Source: Bradyrhizobium sp. 141
GTDB lineage: Bacteria > Pseudomonadota > Alphaproteobacteria > Rhizobiales > Xanthobacteraceae
Assembly: GCF_023074055.1 (NCBI RefSeq)
Contig: NZ_JADPKR010000094.1
Location: 186,001-250,000, forward strand
DNA: 64,000 bases
Reading direction: 5' to 3'
Every line of letters begins with the position of its first letter. Within the stretch, counting starts at the first letter, position 1. This document shows positions 36,000-47,114 of this stretch, piece after piece. The notes under the pieces were generated by a model, which worked only from the letters and a program-made list of their open reading frames with translations, was not told the origin of the DNA and did no database searches. The position numbers and the translations under genes are program-made.

Positions 36000-37127
36000 A
36001 TGCGTCCGACCGAAATTGCGATCTCGAACTATCGCTCCATTCGTCGGCTCTCCATACCAATCCACCCCTTGTCCGTGTTTGTTGGCGAGAATGGTGTCGG
36101 CAAATCCAATCTCTACAAGTCCTTGTCGCTGTTGCGCGACGCCGCGACCGGGCGGATCACGCGCACGATCGCCGACGAAGGCGGATTGAATTCAGTCTGC
36201 TGGTCCGGCACTCGCAAGCGCGGCGAAGATGGGCGATTGCGGTTGTCGGCCAAGTTCGACCGTCTCAAATATTCCATTGAGATCGGATTTCCCGCCCCGC
36301 TTGCGGCGGCGTTTTCCGGCGAGCCGATGATCAAGTCCGAAGGTATCGAGGCGACGCAGGGTAAGCGAACGGTTCAACTGATGGAGCGGAAAAACTCGCT
36401 CGTCAGCGTCCGCGGCGAGAGCGGCGCATGGAGCAGCCACAAAGATGCGGTGCTGCCGTCCGAGACGGCGCTTGCGGGTTTTTCCGATGGCAAGGACTGT
36501 CCCGAAATCGACTTGATCAGAAACGCGATGCTGGGCTGGCGATTCTATCATGACTTTCGCACCGATCCGGCATCACCGATACGAAAGCCGTGTCTGGCGA
36601 TCACGACGCCCTCGCTCAGTGCCGATGGAAGCGATTTAGCTGCGGCCCTGGCGACGCTTTATACAATTCGGGAGGACGCCACCGACCTGCAGGACGCAAT
36701 CCAGGATGCATTTCCGGGCGCCGAACTCCGCGCATGGGAAGAAAGCGGTTCGTGCGAATTCGATCTGCAGCTGGAGGATATGCCGCGGCCGTTTAGGGCT
36801 CATGAACTATCCGATGGGACGCTGAAATATATTTGTCTGCTCGCGGTGTTCATGGGCTATCGGCTTCCGCCGTTCATCGCGCTGAACGAACCCGAGACCA
36901 GCCTGCATCCATCGCTGCTAGCGCCATTGGCCCGGCTGATCGCCAAGGCATCAAGCCGGGCCGACATCTGGATCGTCACCCATTCGGAACAGTTGATGGA
37001 GGCATTGCGGAGCGAGAGCTCTGTCCCGCTTCGCCGCGTCATCAAGTCGAAAGGCGCCACGGCTATCGAGGGCCTGACCCTTGGCGGCGAATATCGGGAC
37101 GAGGAGGCCGACGATGACGACTCTTAG
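36000..37127 (+). CDS. Stand-alone AAA family ATPase (RecF/OLD-like, AAA_21 type)
   Basis: A 375-residue ABC-type ATPase. The start ISNYRSIRRLSIPI leads into Walker A GENGVGKSN (about 28-37). The signature region is HELSDGTLKYICLLAVF, and Walker B is IALNEPETSLHPS with an Asn-Glu-Pro-Glu core, followed by the H-loop VTHSEQLMEAL. It lacks the Toprim nuclease of OLD proteins and no nuclease or reverse transcriptase partner is adjacent. Such single ATPases can be defence or repair proteins. It sits alone between the RND operon and suhB. GTG at 35997 is an alternative start one codon earlier. Confidence 0.8.
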   Translation: MRPTEIAISNYRSIRRLSIPIHPLSVFVGENGVGKSNLYKSLSLLRDAATGRITRTIADEGGLNSVCWSGTRKRGEDGRLRLSAKFDRLKYSIEIGFPAPLAAAFSGEPMIKSEGIEATQGKRTVQLMERKNSLVSVRGESGAWSSHKDAVLPSETALAGFSDGKDCPEIDLIRNAMLGWRFYHDFRTDPASPIRKPCLAITTPSLSADGSDLAAALATLYTIREDATDLQDAIQDAFPGAELRAWEESGSCEFDLQLEDMPRPFRAHELSDGTLKYICLLAVFMGYRLPPFIALNEPETSLHPSLLAPLARLIAKASSRADIWIVTHSEQLMEALRSESSVPLRRVIKSKGATAIEGLTLGGEYRDEEADDDDS

Positions 37128-37153
37128 CCGCTGCTGATCGAGCCGTCGTGCCG

Positions 37154-37945
37154 CTACCCTGGTCGCTTCAATATCTTGATCAGCTCGCCGTGCACGAACT
37201 CGTTGCCGCAGACCACGTGACCGGTCTGCAGCGGATCGTCATTGCCCAGGACGCCCGACACCGTCCCGCCCGCTTCCTTCACCATGATCATACCGGCGGC
37301 GATGTCCCAGGATTGCAGATCGCGCTCCCAATAGCCGTCGAGGCGGCCGGCGGCGACGAAGGCGAGGTCGAGCGAGGCGGCGCCGAAGCGGCGCAGGCCG
37401 GCGACGCGGTCCTGGATCGCGGTCATCTCGCGGCGGAATTCCTCGTGGTCGCCGCGGCCGATATGGGGCAGGCCGCAGGCCACCACGCATTCGTTGAGCT
37501 GGCGGCGCCCGGCCACCCGCAGGCGCTGGTCGTTGAGGAAGGCGCCCTTGCCGCGCTCGGCGATGTAGAGCTCGTCATTGGCTGGATTGTAGATCACGCC
37601 GGCGATCACCGTGCCCTCGCGCGCAAGACCGATCGAGATCGCGAATTGCGGGATGCCATGCAGGAAATTGGTGGTGCCGTCGAGCGGATCGACGATCCAG
37701 GTGTGGCTCTTGTCGGAGCCCTCGCGCATGCCGCCTTCCTCGCCGATGAAGCCGTAGCCGGGGCGAGCCTTGGCGAGGTCCTGATAGACAATCTCCTCGG
37801 CGCGCTTGTCGGCGAGCGAGACGAAATTCGCCGGCCCCTTCAGCGAGACCTGGAGATGCTCGATCTCGCCGAGATCGCGCTTGAGACTGCGGCCGGCACG
37901 GCGCGCGGCCTTGACCATGACGTTGATAGTGGCGGAATACAGCAT
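37154..37945 (-). CDS. suhB: Inositol monophosphatase family protein (SuhB-type)
   Basis: A 263-residue Mg-dependent phosphatase of the IMPase family. Motif A is WIVDPLDGTTNFLHG (about residues 83-97), the upstream metal-binding glutamates are in GFIGEEGG, and motif B is SWDIAAGMIMVKEAGG (about 212-227). Family members hydrolyse inositol phosphates or related sugars, and SuhB of E. coli also acts in ribosomal antitermination. It converges with the AAA ATPase gene (27-base gap). Confidence 0.9.
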   Translation of the reverse strand: MLYSATINVMVKAARRAGRSLKRDLGEIEHLQVSLKGPANFVSLADKRAEEIVYQDLAKARPGYGFIGEEGGMREGSDKSHTWIVDPLDGTTNFLHGIPQFAISIGLAREGTVIAGVIYNPANDELYIAERGKGAFLNDQRLRVAGRRQLNECVVACGLPHIGRGDHEEFRREMTAIQDRVAGLRRFGAASLDLAFVAAGRLDGYWERDLQSWDIAAGMIMVKEAGGTVSGVLGNDDPLQTGHVVCGNEFVHGELIKILKRPG

Positions 37946-38042
37946 GAGCTCTGGACTTGATCGGGGGAAAGGGCGGGAAATCGCGCCTGTTTGAGCAATT
38001 GGGTGCCCTGCGGGGGCGCTTGCGTCAAGTCATTGGGTCAAG

Positions 38043-39125
38043 TCATTTGGTTCCGAGCCATTTTTTGGCGGCGGCCTCCGCCTTGGTCCGGTCCTCGGCC
38101 GGCAAGTCGGATAATTGCTTGTCGAGCTCCGGGTCGCCCTTGCCGGCGGTTTTGGCCACCAGGTGCCATTTGAAGCCCTCGACCTTGTCCGCGGATACGC
38201 CAACGCCGTTGATCAGCACCCACGCAAGCCGGTTCTGCGCGATCGCGCTGCCCTGGCGGGATGCCTTGCGAAGCAGGGCGACGGCGGCCGGCTGGTTCAT
38301 CGGCGTGCCGGTGCCGTTGAACATGGCGATGGCATATTCGACCTCGGCGTCGACATTGTCGGCGAGCGAGGCGGCCTGCAGCAGCCTCACCGCGCGCTCC
38401 GGGTCCTTCGCCACGCCGGTGCCTTCCTTGTAGAAGGTCGCAAGCGCGTATTGCGCCTCGGGCAGGCCGGCGTCGGCGGCCTGGCGCAGCAGCTCCGCGG
38501 AGCGCTTGACGTCCTGCGGCAGGGTCTGGCCGTCCAGATAGAGCAAAGCGAGGTTATAGGCCGCCTTGGGCTCGCCGAGCTTGGCGGCGGACGCCATCAG
38601 CTTGACCGCCTCGCCCTTGTCGACCGAGCCGCCGCGGCCCGAAATGCGCAGCATAGCGAGCGCGAACATCGCCTCGCGGTCGCCGGCATCCGCCGCGCGC
38701 TTGTACCATTCGGCCGCCTTGGCATAGTCGCGCCGGATGCCCATGGCGTTGGAATAGAGCTCGCCGAGCATGGTCATCGCCTTGGGATCGCCGGCTTGCG
38801 CGCGGGCGGTGGCGAGGTCGAATGCCGACTTGTACTGTCCGCGTTGATAGGCGCCGTACACCAGATCGGCGTTGGAATTGTCGGACGGCGGCGCCGGGAT
38901 CACCGTCGCGGCCGGGGCAGGCTTGGAGGAGGGAGCCGGCTTGGGCGAGGCCGAAGGCTTCGGCGCCGGCGTGGCCTCCTTCTTCTTGGTGAGCGCGTGC
39001 GGCTTGGGCTTTGGCTTCTCGGCCGGCGCGCTCGGCGTTGTCGCCGGCGGCGTGATCTGGAGCTGCGCGGCCGCGGGCGCTGTGAACAGCAGCGTAGCCA
39101 ATATGGTGATGCAGGGGAGCTTCAT
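38043..39125 (-). CDS. Sel1-like repeat (TPR) secreted protein
   Basis: A 360-residue exported protein. A signal peptide (residues 1-20, ending TAPAAAQ) is followed by a Pro/Lys/Ala-rich linker of about 70 residues (KPKPHALTKKKEATPAPKPS-like). About seven Sel1/TPR repeats then run from residue 85 onward, with units such as AAEWYKRAADAGDREAMFALAML and AYNLALLYLDG. Sel1 proteins mediate protein-protein contacts, often in envelope or exopolysaccharide signalling. It is co-oriented with the ThiE-like gene, with an eight-base gap. Confidence 0.85.
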   Translation of the reverse strand: MKLPCITILATLLFTAPAAAQLQITPPATTPSAPAEKPKPKPHALTKKKEATPAPKPSASPKPAPSSKPAPAATVIPAPPSDNSNADLVYGAYQRGQYKSAFDLATARAQAGDPKAMTMLGELYSNAMGIRRDYAKAAEWYKRAADAGDREAMFALAMLRISGRGGSVDKGEAVKLMASAAKLGEPKAAYNLALLYLDGQTLPQDVKRSAELLRQAADAGLPEAQYALATFYKEGTGVAKDPERAVRLLQAASLADNVDAEVEYAIAMFNGTGTPMNQPAAVALLRKASRQGSAIAQNRLAWVLINGVGVSADKVEGFKWHLVAKTAGKGDPELDKQLSDLPAEDRTKAEAAAKKWLGTK

Positions 39126-39133
39126 GTCGGGCG

Positions 39134-39802
39134 CTAGCCGTGCTCCTGGCTAGCGGTCGCATGGGCCTTCTTGATCGCAGCGTCCGCCTCGATCAGCGCG
39201 GCCTTGGGCCCGCGCGAATCGGCCCAGATGAAGTCGCCGACCAGCACGAAATCGGCGCCGCTGGCGGCGAAGTCGTGGGCCTCTTCCAGGGACGTCGCAA
39301 AGCCGACGCAGGGCGGCTCGAACAGCTCGGCCCACCAGTCCAGCCGTTCCGCGATCGCTTGCGCCGAGGGACGCTGGCCTTTCGCATCGGGCTCGCCGAA
39401 CAGCACGTAATCCGCTCCCATCTCGCCTGCATCCATGGAATGGTGCCGCGTCGTCAGCCCGCCGACACCGGCGATGCGATCGGGCTTGAGCGATGGCAGC
39501 GCCTCTTTCAGCGCGGCGATGCCGGGCAGGTGCGCGCCGTCGGCGCCGCCACGCGCGACCAGCTCGGCATGGTCCTCGACCAGCAGCGCGGCACCCGCCT
39601 TCTGGACCGGCGGTGCGAGCGCCTTGATGCGCGTGATCATGGTGCGCTGGTCGGTCTCCTTCAGCCGCAGCAGCACGGCCGCGACATCGGCGGCGGCGAG
39701 CAGGCCCGGCAGCTCGGCAAGAAGCGAAGCGGGATCATCGACAACAGGCGTCGCGAGATAGAGGCGCGGCGCCGGGCGCGGCGGAGGTGGTTTGTTCGAC
39801 AA
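39134..39802 (-). CDS. Thiamine-phosphate synthase-like protein (ThiE/TenI fold)
   Basis: A 222-residue TIM-barrel protein of the TMP-TENI family, which joins hydroxymethylpyrimidine-PP and thiazole-P. Family elements are visible (AAVLLRLKETDQRTMITRIKAL, AALLVEDHAELVARGGADGAHLPG, GADYVLFG), but the usual DGVHLGQ is DGAHLPG and the C-terminal phosphate loop is weak (GADFVLVGDFIW). It may therefore be a paralogue with another role. It lies three bases downstream of the class I aldolase gene, and no other thiamine genes are present. Confidence 0.7.
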   Translation of the reverse strand: MSNKPPPPRPAPRLYLATPVVDDPASLLAELPGLLAAADVAAVLLRLKETDQRTMITRIKALAPPVQKAGAALLVEDHAELVARGGADGAHLPGIAALKEALPSLKPDRIAGVGGLTTRHHSMDAGEMGADYVLFGEPDAKGQRPSAQAIAERLDWWAELFEPPCVGFATSLEEAHDFAASGADFVLVGDFIWADSRGPKAALIEADAAIKKAHATASQEHG

Positions 39803-39805
39803 GAT

Positions 39806-40831
39806 CTAGGCTGCCTTCTTTTCCAGGCTGCTTTGCCATTCGCCCTTGGAGGCGAGGCCGTTCATCCGCGCGCGATGGCTGAAGGCGGTTTGGCCAGCCG
39901 CGACGTTCTCGGCCTTGCCGGACCAGGCCTTCTGCGGCGCGGCCTGGAGTGCGCGGCCGTAGGAGAAAGTCAGGCCCCAGGGTAGCCTGCCGAGCTTGTG
40001 CATGGCGTTGAGATGGGCGGTTGCCTCTTCATCCGACTGGCCGCCGGAGAGGAAGGCGATGCCGGGCACCGCCGCGGGCACGCAGGCCTTCAGCAGCCGG
40101 ATCGTCTTCTCCGCAACCTCTTCGACAGAGGCCTGTTTTGCGCACTTCTTGCCTGATATCGCCATGTTGGGCTTGAGCACCATGCCTTCGAGCGCGACGC
40201 GCTGCACGCGCAATTCCTGAAACGTCTTGTTGAGCACGCGTTGGGTGACCTCATAGCAGCGGTCGATGTCGTGGTCGCCGTCCATCAGCACCTCAGGCTC
40301 GACGATCGGCACGATCTGCGCGGCTTGGCACAGCGCGGCATAGCGCGCCAGCGCGTGGGCGTTGACGCTGATAGCCGTCATCGAGGGAATCCCGCTGCCG
40401 ATGTCGATCACCGCGCGCCATTTGGCAAAGCGTGCGCCGCGCTCGTAGTATTTCTTCAGCCGCTCGGCGAGCTTGTCGAGCCCGACGGTGACGAGCTCTC
40501 CCGGGCACATCGGCAAGGCTTGCGTGCCTTCGTCCACCTTGATGCCGGGAATGGCGCCGCTCTGTTCGATCAGCTTCACCAGCGGCGTGCCGTCCTTGGC
40601 ATCCTGCCAGATCGTCTCGTCGTAGAGGATCACGCCGGAAATACACTGGCTCATGGCTTCCTGGGAGCGGAACAGCATTTCGCGATAGTCGCGGCGGTTC
40701 TCTTCGGTCGATTCCACGCCGATCGCGTCAAAACGTTTCTTGATGGTGCCGGAGGATTCGTCGGCGGCGAGGATACCCTTGCCTGATACGACCATGGCGG
40801 TCGCGATCCCATTGAGCTCAGTCAGATTCAT
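39806..40831 (-). CDS. Fructose-bisphosphate aldolase class I (Schiff-base type)
   Basis: A 341-residue class I aldolase of the eukaryote-like branch. It begins NGIATAMVVSGKGILAADESSGTIKKRF, the lysine-rich N-terminal signature, and holds EPEVLMDGDHDIDRC and the Schiff-base region LEGMVLKPNMAISGKKC. ATG 40831 is chosen because GGGAGGA lies about eight bases upstream and family homology begins there. The reading frame is open for another 261 bases. A class II enzyme is encoded next to it, so fructose-1,6-bisphosphate cleavage can proceed by both mechanisms. Confidence 0.93.
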   Translation of the reverse strand: MNLTELNGIATAMVVSGKGILAADESSGTIKKRFDAIGVESTEENRRDYREMLFRSQEAMSQCISGVILYDETIWQDAKDGTPLVKLIEQSGAIPGIKVDEGTQALPMCPGELVTVGLDKLAERLKKYYERGARFAKWRAVIDIGSGIPSMTAISVNAHALARYAALCQAAQIVPIVEPEVLMDGDHDIDRCYEVTQRVLNKTFQELRVQRVALEGMVLKPNMAISGKKCAKQASVEEVAEKTIRLLKACVPAAVPGIAFLSGGQSDEEATAHLNAMHKLGRLPWGLTFSYGRALQAAPQKAWSGKAENVAAGQTAFSHRARMNGLASKGEWQSSLEKKAA

Positions 40832-41002
40832 CGAGAGGTCCTCCCAAAACGATTCTGCCCTTGCCCGTGAAAATAGACCGTTCTCGGGCAATTGCCGAGT
40901 TAACGTTCGTCGCAGGGTAAAGGGGGGAGGATGCTTACCTCCCCGCCTGCGGTAGGCATCGCGTATGAGGTCGGAGCCATGGGGCGCCCGAGCTTCCACA
41001 GC

Positions 41003-41088
41003 GTCATGGCCGGGCTTGTCCCGGCCATCCACGCCTTGCCCCGGGGTACCCAAGAACGTGGATGCCCGGGACAAGCCCGGGCATGACG
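41003..41088. repeat. Palindromic intergenic repeat, family D (GTCATGGCCGGGCTTGTCCC ends)
   Basis: GTCATGGCCGGGCTTGTCCC...and...GGACAAGCCCGGGCATGAC form a long hairpin between the two aldolase genes. A related copy is at 55259-55344. The rest of the 300-base gap (40832-41135) shows only the ribosome-binding site of the class I gene. Confidence 0.88.
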
Positions 41089-41135
41089 ACATCTCGTGAA
41101 TCTCTAAAAGAGACGGCCCTGCCGCAAGCGCGGTT

Positions 41136-42203
41136 TCACGCCACCTTCGGGTCCAGCTCGCCCTTGGCGTAGCGCTTGGCCATTTCGGCGGTGGTCAGGA
41201 CCCGCTTGATCTTGGAGGCTTGCCCCGCGGTGTTGAACTCCTGGAGCCGCTGCTTGCACAGCTTGGTCATGGCTTCCATCGCCGGCTTCAGATATTTGCG
41301 CGGATCGAACTCTTCCGGGCTGTCCTTGAGCACTTTGCGGATCTGACCGGTCATCGCCATGCGGTTGTCGGTGTCGATGTTGATCTTGCGCACGCCGTTC
41401 TTGATGCCGCGCTGGATCTCGGCCACCGGCACGCCCCAGGTCGGCTTCATCTTGCCGCCATTGGCGTTGATGATCTCCTGCAGGTCCTGCGGCACCGAGG
41501 ACGAGCCGTGCATGACGAGATGCATGTTCGGCAGCTTGCGATGGATCTCCTCGATCACGTTCATGGCGAGGATGTCGCCATCAGGCTTGCGGGTGAACTT
41601 GTAGGCACCGTGAGAAGTGCCCATCGCGATCGCGAGCGCGTCGACCTTGGTCTCCTGGACGAACTTCACGGCCTCGTCCGGGTTGGTCAGGAGCTGGTCG
41701 TGGCTGAGCTTGCCTTCGGCGCCGTGGCCGTCTTCCTTGTCGCCCATACCGGTTTCGAGCGAGCCGAGCACGCCGAGTTCGCCCTCCACCGAGATGCCGC
41801 CGAGATGTGCCATGTCGGTCACGGTCTTGGTGACGCCGACATTGTAGCTCCAGTCGCCGGGGGTCTTGCCGTCGGCCTTCAGCGAGCCGTCCATCATGAC
41901 GGAGGTGAAGCCGGCCTGGATCGCAGTCATGCAGGTCGCAGCTTCGTTGCCGTGGTCGAGATGAACGCAGACGGGGATGTGCGGATAGATTTCGGTCACC
42001 GCGTCCATCATGTGCTTGAGCATGATGTCGTTGGCGTAGGAGCGCGCGCCGCGCGAGGCCTGGATGATGACGGGCGCGTCGACCTGGTTGGCCGCGTCCA
42101 TGATCGCCAGCGCCTGCTCCATATTGTTGATGTTGAAGGCCGGTACGCCGTAATCGTTCTCCGCCGCGTGGTCGAGCAATTGACGTAACGTGATCCGAGC
42201 CAT
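41136..42203 (-). CDS. fba: Fructose-bisphosphate aldolase class II (Calvin-cycle subtype)
   Basis: A 355-residue zinc-dependent aldolase. Zinc and catalytic elements are visible: VCVHLDHGNEA, MMDGSLKADGK, SVEGELG, and MGTSHGAYKF, VMHGSSSVP and KINIDTDNRMA. The sequence matches the CbbA-like branch used in both glycolysis/gluconeogenesis and the Calvin cycle. ATG 42203 is preferred to the upstream ATG because GGGAGA lies about nine bases before it and the conserved ITLRQLLDHAAEN follows. It is in the same direction as pgk, gap and tkt. Confidence 0.95.
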   Translation of the reverse strand: MARITLRQLLDHAAENDYGVPAFNINNMEQALAIMDAANQVDAPVIIQASRGARSYANDIMLKHMMDAVTEIYPHIPVCVHLDHGNEAATCMTAIQAGFTSVMMDGSLKADGKTPGDWSYNVGVTKTVTDMAHLGGISVEGELGVLGSLETGMGDKEDGHGAEGKLSHDQLLTNPDEAVKFVQETKVDALAIAMGTSHGAYKFTRKPDGDILAMNVIEEIHRKLPNMHLVMHGSSSVPQDLQEIINANGGKMKPTWGVPVAEIQRGIKNGVRKINIDTDNRMAMTGQIRKVLKDSPEEFDPRKYLKPAMEAMTKLCKQRLQEFNTAGQASKIKRVLTTAEMAKRYAKGELDPKVA

Positions 42204-42260
42204 CTGTCTTTTTCTCCCGTTTGGGCCTTCCAAGGCCGCTCAATGTTTGCCGATTGAAGC

Positions 42261-43457
42261 TTACTTGATGCGCAGCACCTCAACGCCGGGCAGGGGCTTG
42301 CCTTCCATCCATTCAAGGAACGCGCCACCAGCGGTCGAGACATAGGTGAAACTGCCGCCGACGCCGGCCTGGTTGAGCGCCGCGACGGTGTCGCCGCCGC
42401 CCGCGATCGAGATCAGCTTCTTGGCCTTGGTGCGCTCGGCAGCGTGCTTGGCGGCCGCGACCGTGCCGCGATCGAACGGCTGCATCTCGAACGCGCCCAG
42501 CGGTCCGTTCCAGACCAGCGTCGCGGCATCGTCGATCGCGGCGTGGACGCGCGCGATCGATTGCGGGCCGACGTCGAGGATCATGCCGTCGGCCGGGATC
42601 GCGTCGAGCCCATAGGCGTGCGACGGCGCGTTGGCCGCGAAATGGTAGGCGACGGTCGCATCGACCGGGAGGATGATGGCGCAGTTGGCGGCTTCCGCCT
42701 TCTCCATGATGCGCAGCGCGGTGGCGGCGAGATCCTTCTCGGCCAGCGACTTGCCGACGCCGACGCCCTGGGCGTGCAGGAAGGTGTTGGCCATGCCGCC
42801 GCCGATCACCAGCGCATCGACCTTGTTGACGAGATTTTCGAGCAGGTCGATCTTGGTCGAGACCTTGGCGCCGCCGATGATCGCGATAACAGGCTTGGTC
42901 GGCGAGCCCAGTGCCTTCTCCAGCGCGACGAGCTCGGCCTGCATGGTGCGGCCGGCATAGGCGGGCAGCTTGTGGCCGAGGCCTTCGGTCGTGGCGTGGG
43001 CGCGGTGCGCCGCCGAGAACGCGTCATTGACCCAGATATCACCGAGCTTTGCGAGCTCCGCGACGAAGGCGGGATCGTTCTTTTCCTCTTCCTTGTGGAA
43101 GCGGGTGTTTTCGAGACAGAGAATGTCGCCGTCGTTCAGGCTAGCTACCGCCTTGGCCGCGGGCTCACCGATGCAATCCTCAGCGAAGGCGACGGGCTTC
43201 TTCACCACCTTCGACAGCGCTTCCGCGACCGGCTTGAGCGACTCCTTGGCGTCGCGGCCCTTCGGCCGGCCGAAATGTGCGAGCAGGATGACCTTGCCAC
43301 CCTTGTCCGAGATTTCGGTGATGGTCGGCGCGACGCGCTCGAGCCGGGTCGTGTCGCTGACGCGGCCATTGTCCATGGGCACGTTGAGATCGACGCGCAG
43401 CAGCACGCGCTTGCCCTTCACGTCGACGTCGTCGAGGGTGCGGAATTTGTTGGCCAT
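42261..43457 (-). CDS. pgk: Phosphoglycerate kinase
   Basis: A 398-residue glycolytic and Calvin-cycle enzyme that transfers phosphate between 1,3-bisphosphoglycerate and ADP. It begins KFRTLDDVDVKGKRVLLRVDLNVP. The substrate-binding motif is LLAHFGRPKG, and the hinge and nucleotide regions are AIIGGAKVSTK and SIAGGGDTVAALNQAG. ATG 43457 opens the conserved N-terminus, although the frame is open further upstream through a family C repeat. It sits between gap and the class II aldolase gene, all read leftward. Confidence 0.97.
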   Translation of the reverse strand: MANKFRTLDDVDVKGKRVLLRVDLNVPMDNGRVSDTTRLERVAPTITEISDKGGKVILLAHFGRPKGRDAKESLKPVAEALSKVVKKPVAFAEDCIGEPAAKAVASLNDGDILCLENTRFHKEEEKNDPAFVAELAKLGDIWVNDAFSAAHRAHATTEGLGHKLPAYAGRTMQAELVALEKALGSPTKPVIAIIGGAKVSTKIDLLENLVNKVDALVIGGGMANTFLHAQGVGVGKSLAEKDLAATALRIMEKAEAANCAIILPVDATVAYHFAANAPSHAYGLDAIPADGMILDVGPQSIARVHAAIDDAATLVWNGPLGAFEMQPFDRGTVAAAKHAAERTKAKKLISIAGGGDTVAALNQAGVGGSFTYVSTAGGAFLEWMEGKPLPGVEVLRIK

Positions 43458-43470
43458 CGGACACTCTCTC

Positions 43471-43590
43471 TTGTCCCGGGCGCATTGCGGCGCGAAGTGC
43501 CACTGTGCTGAACCGGGACCTACGCGGGGAGACATGGGTCCCGGCTCTGCGGAGCAGCGCAAGCGCGCTGCACCGCGTCCGGGACACGAG
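43471..43590. repeat. Palindromic intergenic repeat, family C, between gap and pgk
   Basis: TTGTCCCGGGCGCATTGCGG...CCGCGTCCGGGACACGAG, with inner arms GAACCGGGACC / GGGTCCCGG-like. It occupies nearly the whole gap-pgk spacer, so the polycistronic RNA would contain a strong secondary structure here. Confidence 0.8.
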
Positions 43591-43599
43591 ACCTGCTAC

Positions 43600-44607
43600 T
43601 TAGATCACCTTCGCGATCGCAGCGGCGGTGTCCGCCATGCGGTTCGAGAAGCCCCACTCGTTGTCGTACCAGGACATCACGCGCACCAGCGTGCCGTTCT
43701 GCACCTTGGTCTGGTCCTCGTGGAAGGTCGAGGAGTGCGGGTCGTGGTTGAAGTCGATCGAGACGTTCGGCGCATTGGTGTAGCCGAGGATGCCCTTGAG
43801 CTGCTGCTCGCTGGCGCGCTTCATCGCCGCGTTGATTTCCTTGGCGTCGGTGGCGCGCTTGGCGACGATCTTGAGGTCGACGACCGAGACGTTCGGGGTC
43901 GGCACGCGGATCGCGACGCCGTCGAGCTTGCCTTTCAGCTCGGGCAGCACGAGGCCGATCGCCTTCGCCGCGCCGGTCGAGGTCGGGATCATCGACATCG
44001 CAGCCGCACGGCCGCGATAGAGATCCTTGTGCATCGTATCGAGCGTCGGCTGGTCGCCGGTATAGGCGTGGATCGTGGTCATGAAGCCGGTCTCGATGCC
44101 GACGAGGTCGTTCAGCACCTTGGCAACCGGCGCGAGGCAGTTGGTGGTGCAGGAGCCGTTCGAGATGACCAGATGATCTTTGGTCAGCGTGTCGTGGTTG
44201 ACGCCATAGACGATGGTGGCATCGGCTCCGTCAGCGGGCGCGGAGACCAGCACGCGCTTGGCGCCGGCGGTCAGATGCGCGGAAGCCTTGTCCTTCGAGG
44301 TGAAGATGCCGGTGCATTCCATCGCGATGTCGACGCCGAGATCCTTCCAGGGCAGCTTCGAGGGATCGCGCTCGGCGGTCACCTTGATCTTGCCGCCGCC
44401 GAGGTTGATCGAGTCGCCGTCGATGGTGACGGTGCCGGGGAAACGGCCATGCACAGAGTCGAAGCGGAGCAGATGGGCGTTGGTCTCGACCGGACCGAGG
44501 TCGTTGATGCCGACGACCTCGATGTCCTTGCGGCCGGACTCGGCAATAGCCCGCAGGATGTTGCGGCCGATGCGGCCAAAACCGTTAATTCCAACGCGGA
44601 CTGCCAT
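43600..44607 (-). CDS. gap: Glyceraldehyde-3-phosphate dehydrogenase, type I
   Basis: A 335-residue NAD(P)-dependent dehydrogenase. The Rossmann start is VRVGINGFGRIGRNILRA, the catalytic cysteine is in SNGSCTTNCLAPV (about residues 149-161), and RVPTPNVSVVDL and the C-terminal WYDNEWGFSNRMADT are present. A clear ribosome-binding site (AAGGAG) precedes ATG 44607. The spacer to tkt (44608-44755) contains a GC-rich hairpin without a U-tract, so read-through from tkt or a separate promoter are both possible. Confidence 0.97.
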   Translation of the reverse strand: MAVRVGINGFGRIGRNILRAIAESGRKDIEVVGINDLGPVETNAHLLRFDSVHGRFPGTVTIDGDSINLGGGKIKVTAERDPSKLPWKDLGVDIAMECTGIFTSKDKASAHLTAGAKRVLVSAPADGADATIVYGVNHDTLTKDHLVISNGSCTTNCLAPVAKVLNDLVGIETGFMTTIHAYTGDQPTLDTMHKDLYRGRAAAMSMIPTSTGAAKAIGLVLPELKGKLDGVAIRVPTPNVSVVDLKIVAKRATDAKEINAAMKRASEQQLKGILGYTNAPNVSIDFNHDPHSSTFHEDQTKVQNGTLVRVMSWYDNEWGFSNRMADTAAAIAKVI

Positions 44608-44755
44608 GTTTCGTCTCCTTCAATGACCGTTGTCATCCCGCACAACGCGCACTACGCGCCTGCGAGGGTTTTTTAGGGGCGGACGCCCGGTTCGGCCGGG
44701 CGGTGCTTGATCATATGAGAGATTACGTAGTCCTTTTTTGCGGCAAGCTCAACTC

Positions 44756-46741
<1,986 letters not shown>

Positions 46742-47114
46742 GTCTGAAATCCGTCTGAAATGAGGCGCTTGGAGGCGAGGTACGCCCGCGCGGGAGGAGC
46801 CTGGCGGCCACTGAAGGTCGGGGCTGGGATAGCACCTCGGTTCCGGGAGTCCAAGGCAATCAAACGCCGGTTTGGCCGTAAAAGTTGCCTCTGTGGAGAT
46901 CGGTTTTCCGCCGGGCTCGTGGGTGCGGAGGAACGGGCGAATCGGATCGACCTCCTTCCGATCTATCGGTGCATAGTTTCGCGGCGGCGTTGCGCTGGGC
47001 TAGCTTGCCACGTAAATTTCTGCTTCTAACCGCTTGCCGAACCGAGTCTTTTGCCGGACGGCACGCCCCAGGAAAAGGCCACTGGCAAAGGCCGCAGGTT
47101 TCGCCGCTGACTAG
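46742..47114. promoter_or_regulatory. Divergent promoter region between tkt and the DUF4164-zapA operon
   Basis: A 373-base region without a convincing ORF. An AT-richer stretch around 46995-47025 (CGTAAATTTCTGCTTCTAA) could hold the rightward promoter. I see no strong dyad. Confidence 0.4.

Noticed and set aside
44640..44715. GC-rich hairpin (GCCCGG...CCGGGC) with nearby T-runs between tkt and gap considered as a terminator
   Set aside because: For the minus-strand transcript the hairpin is followed by A-rich rather than U-rich sequence, so it does not fit an intrinsic terminator of tkt.
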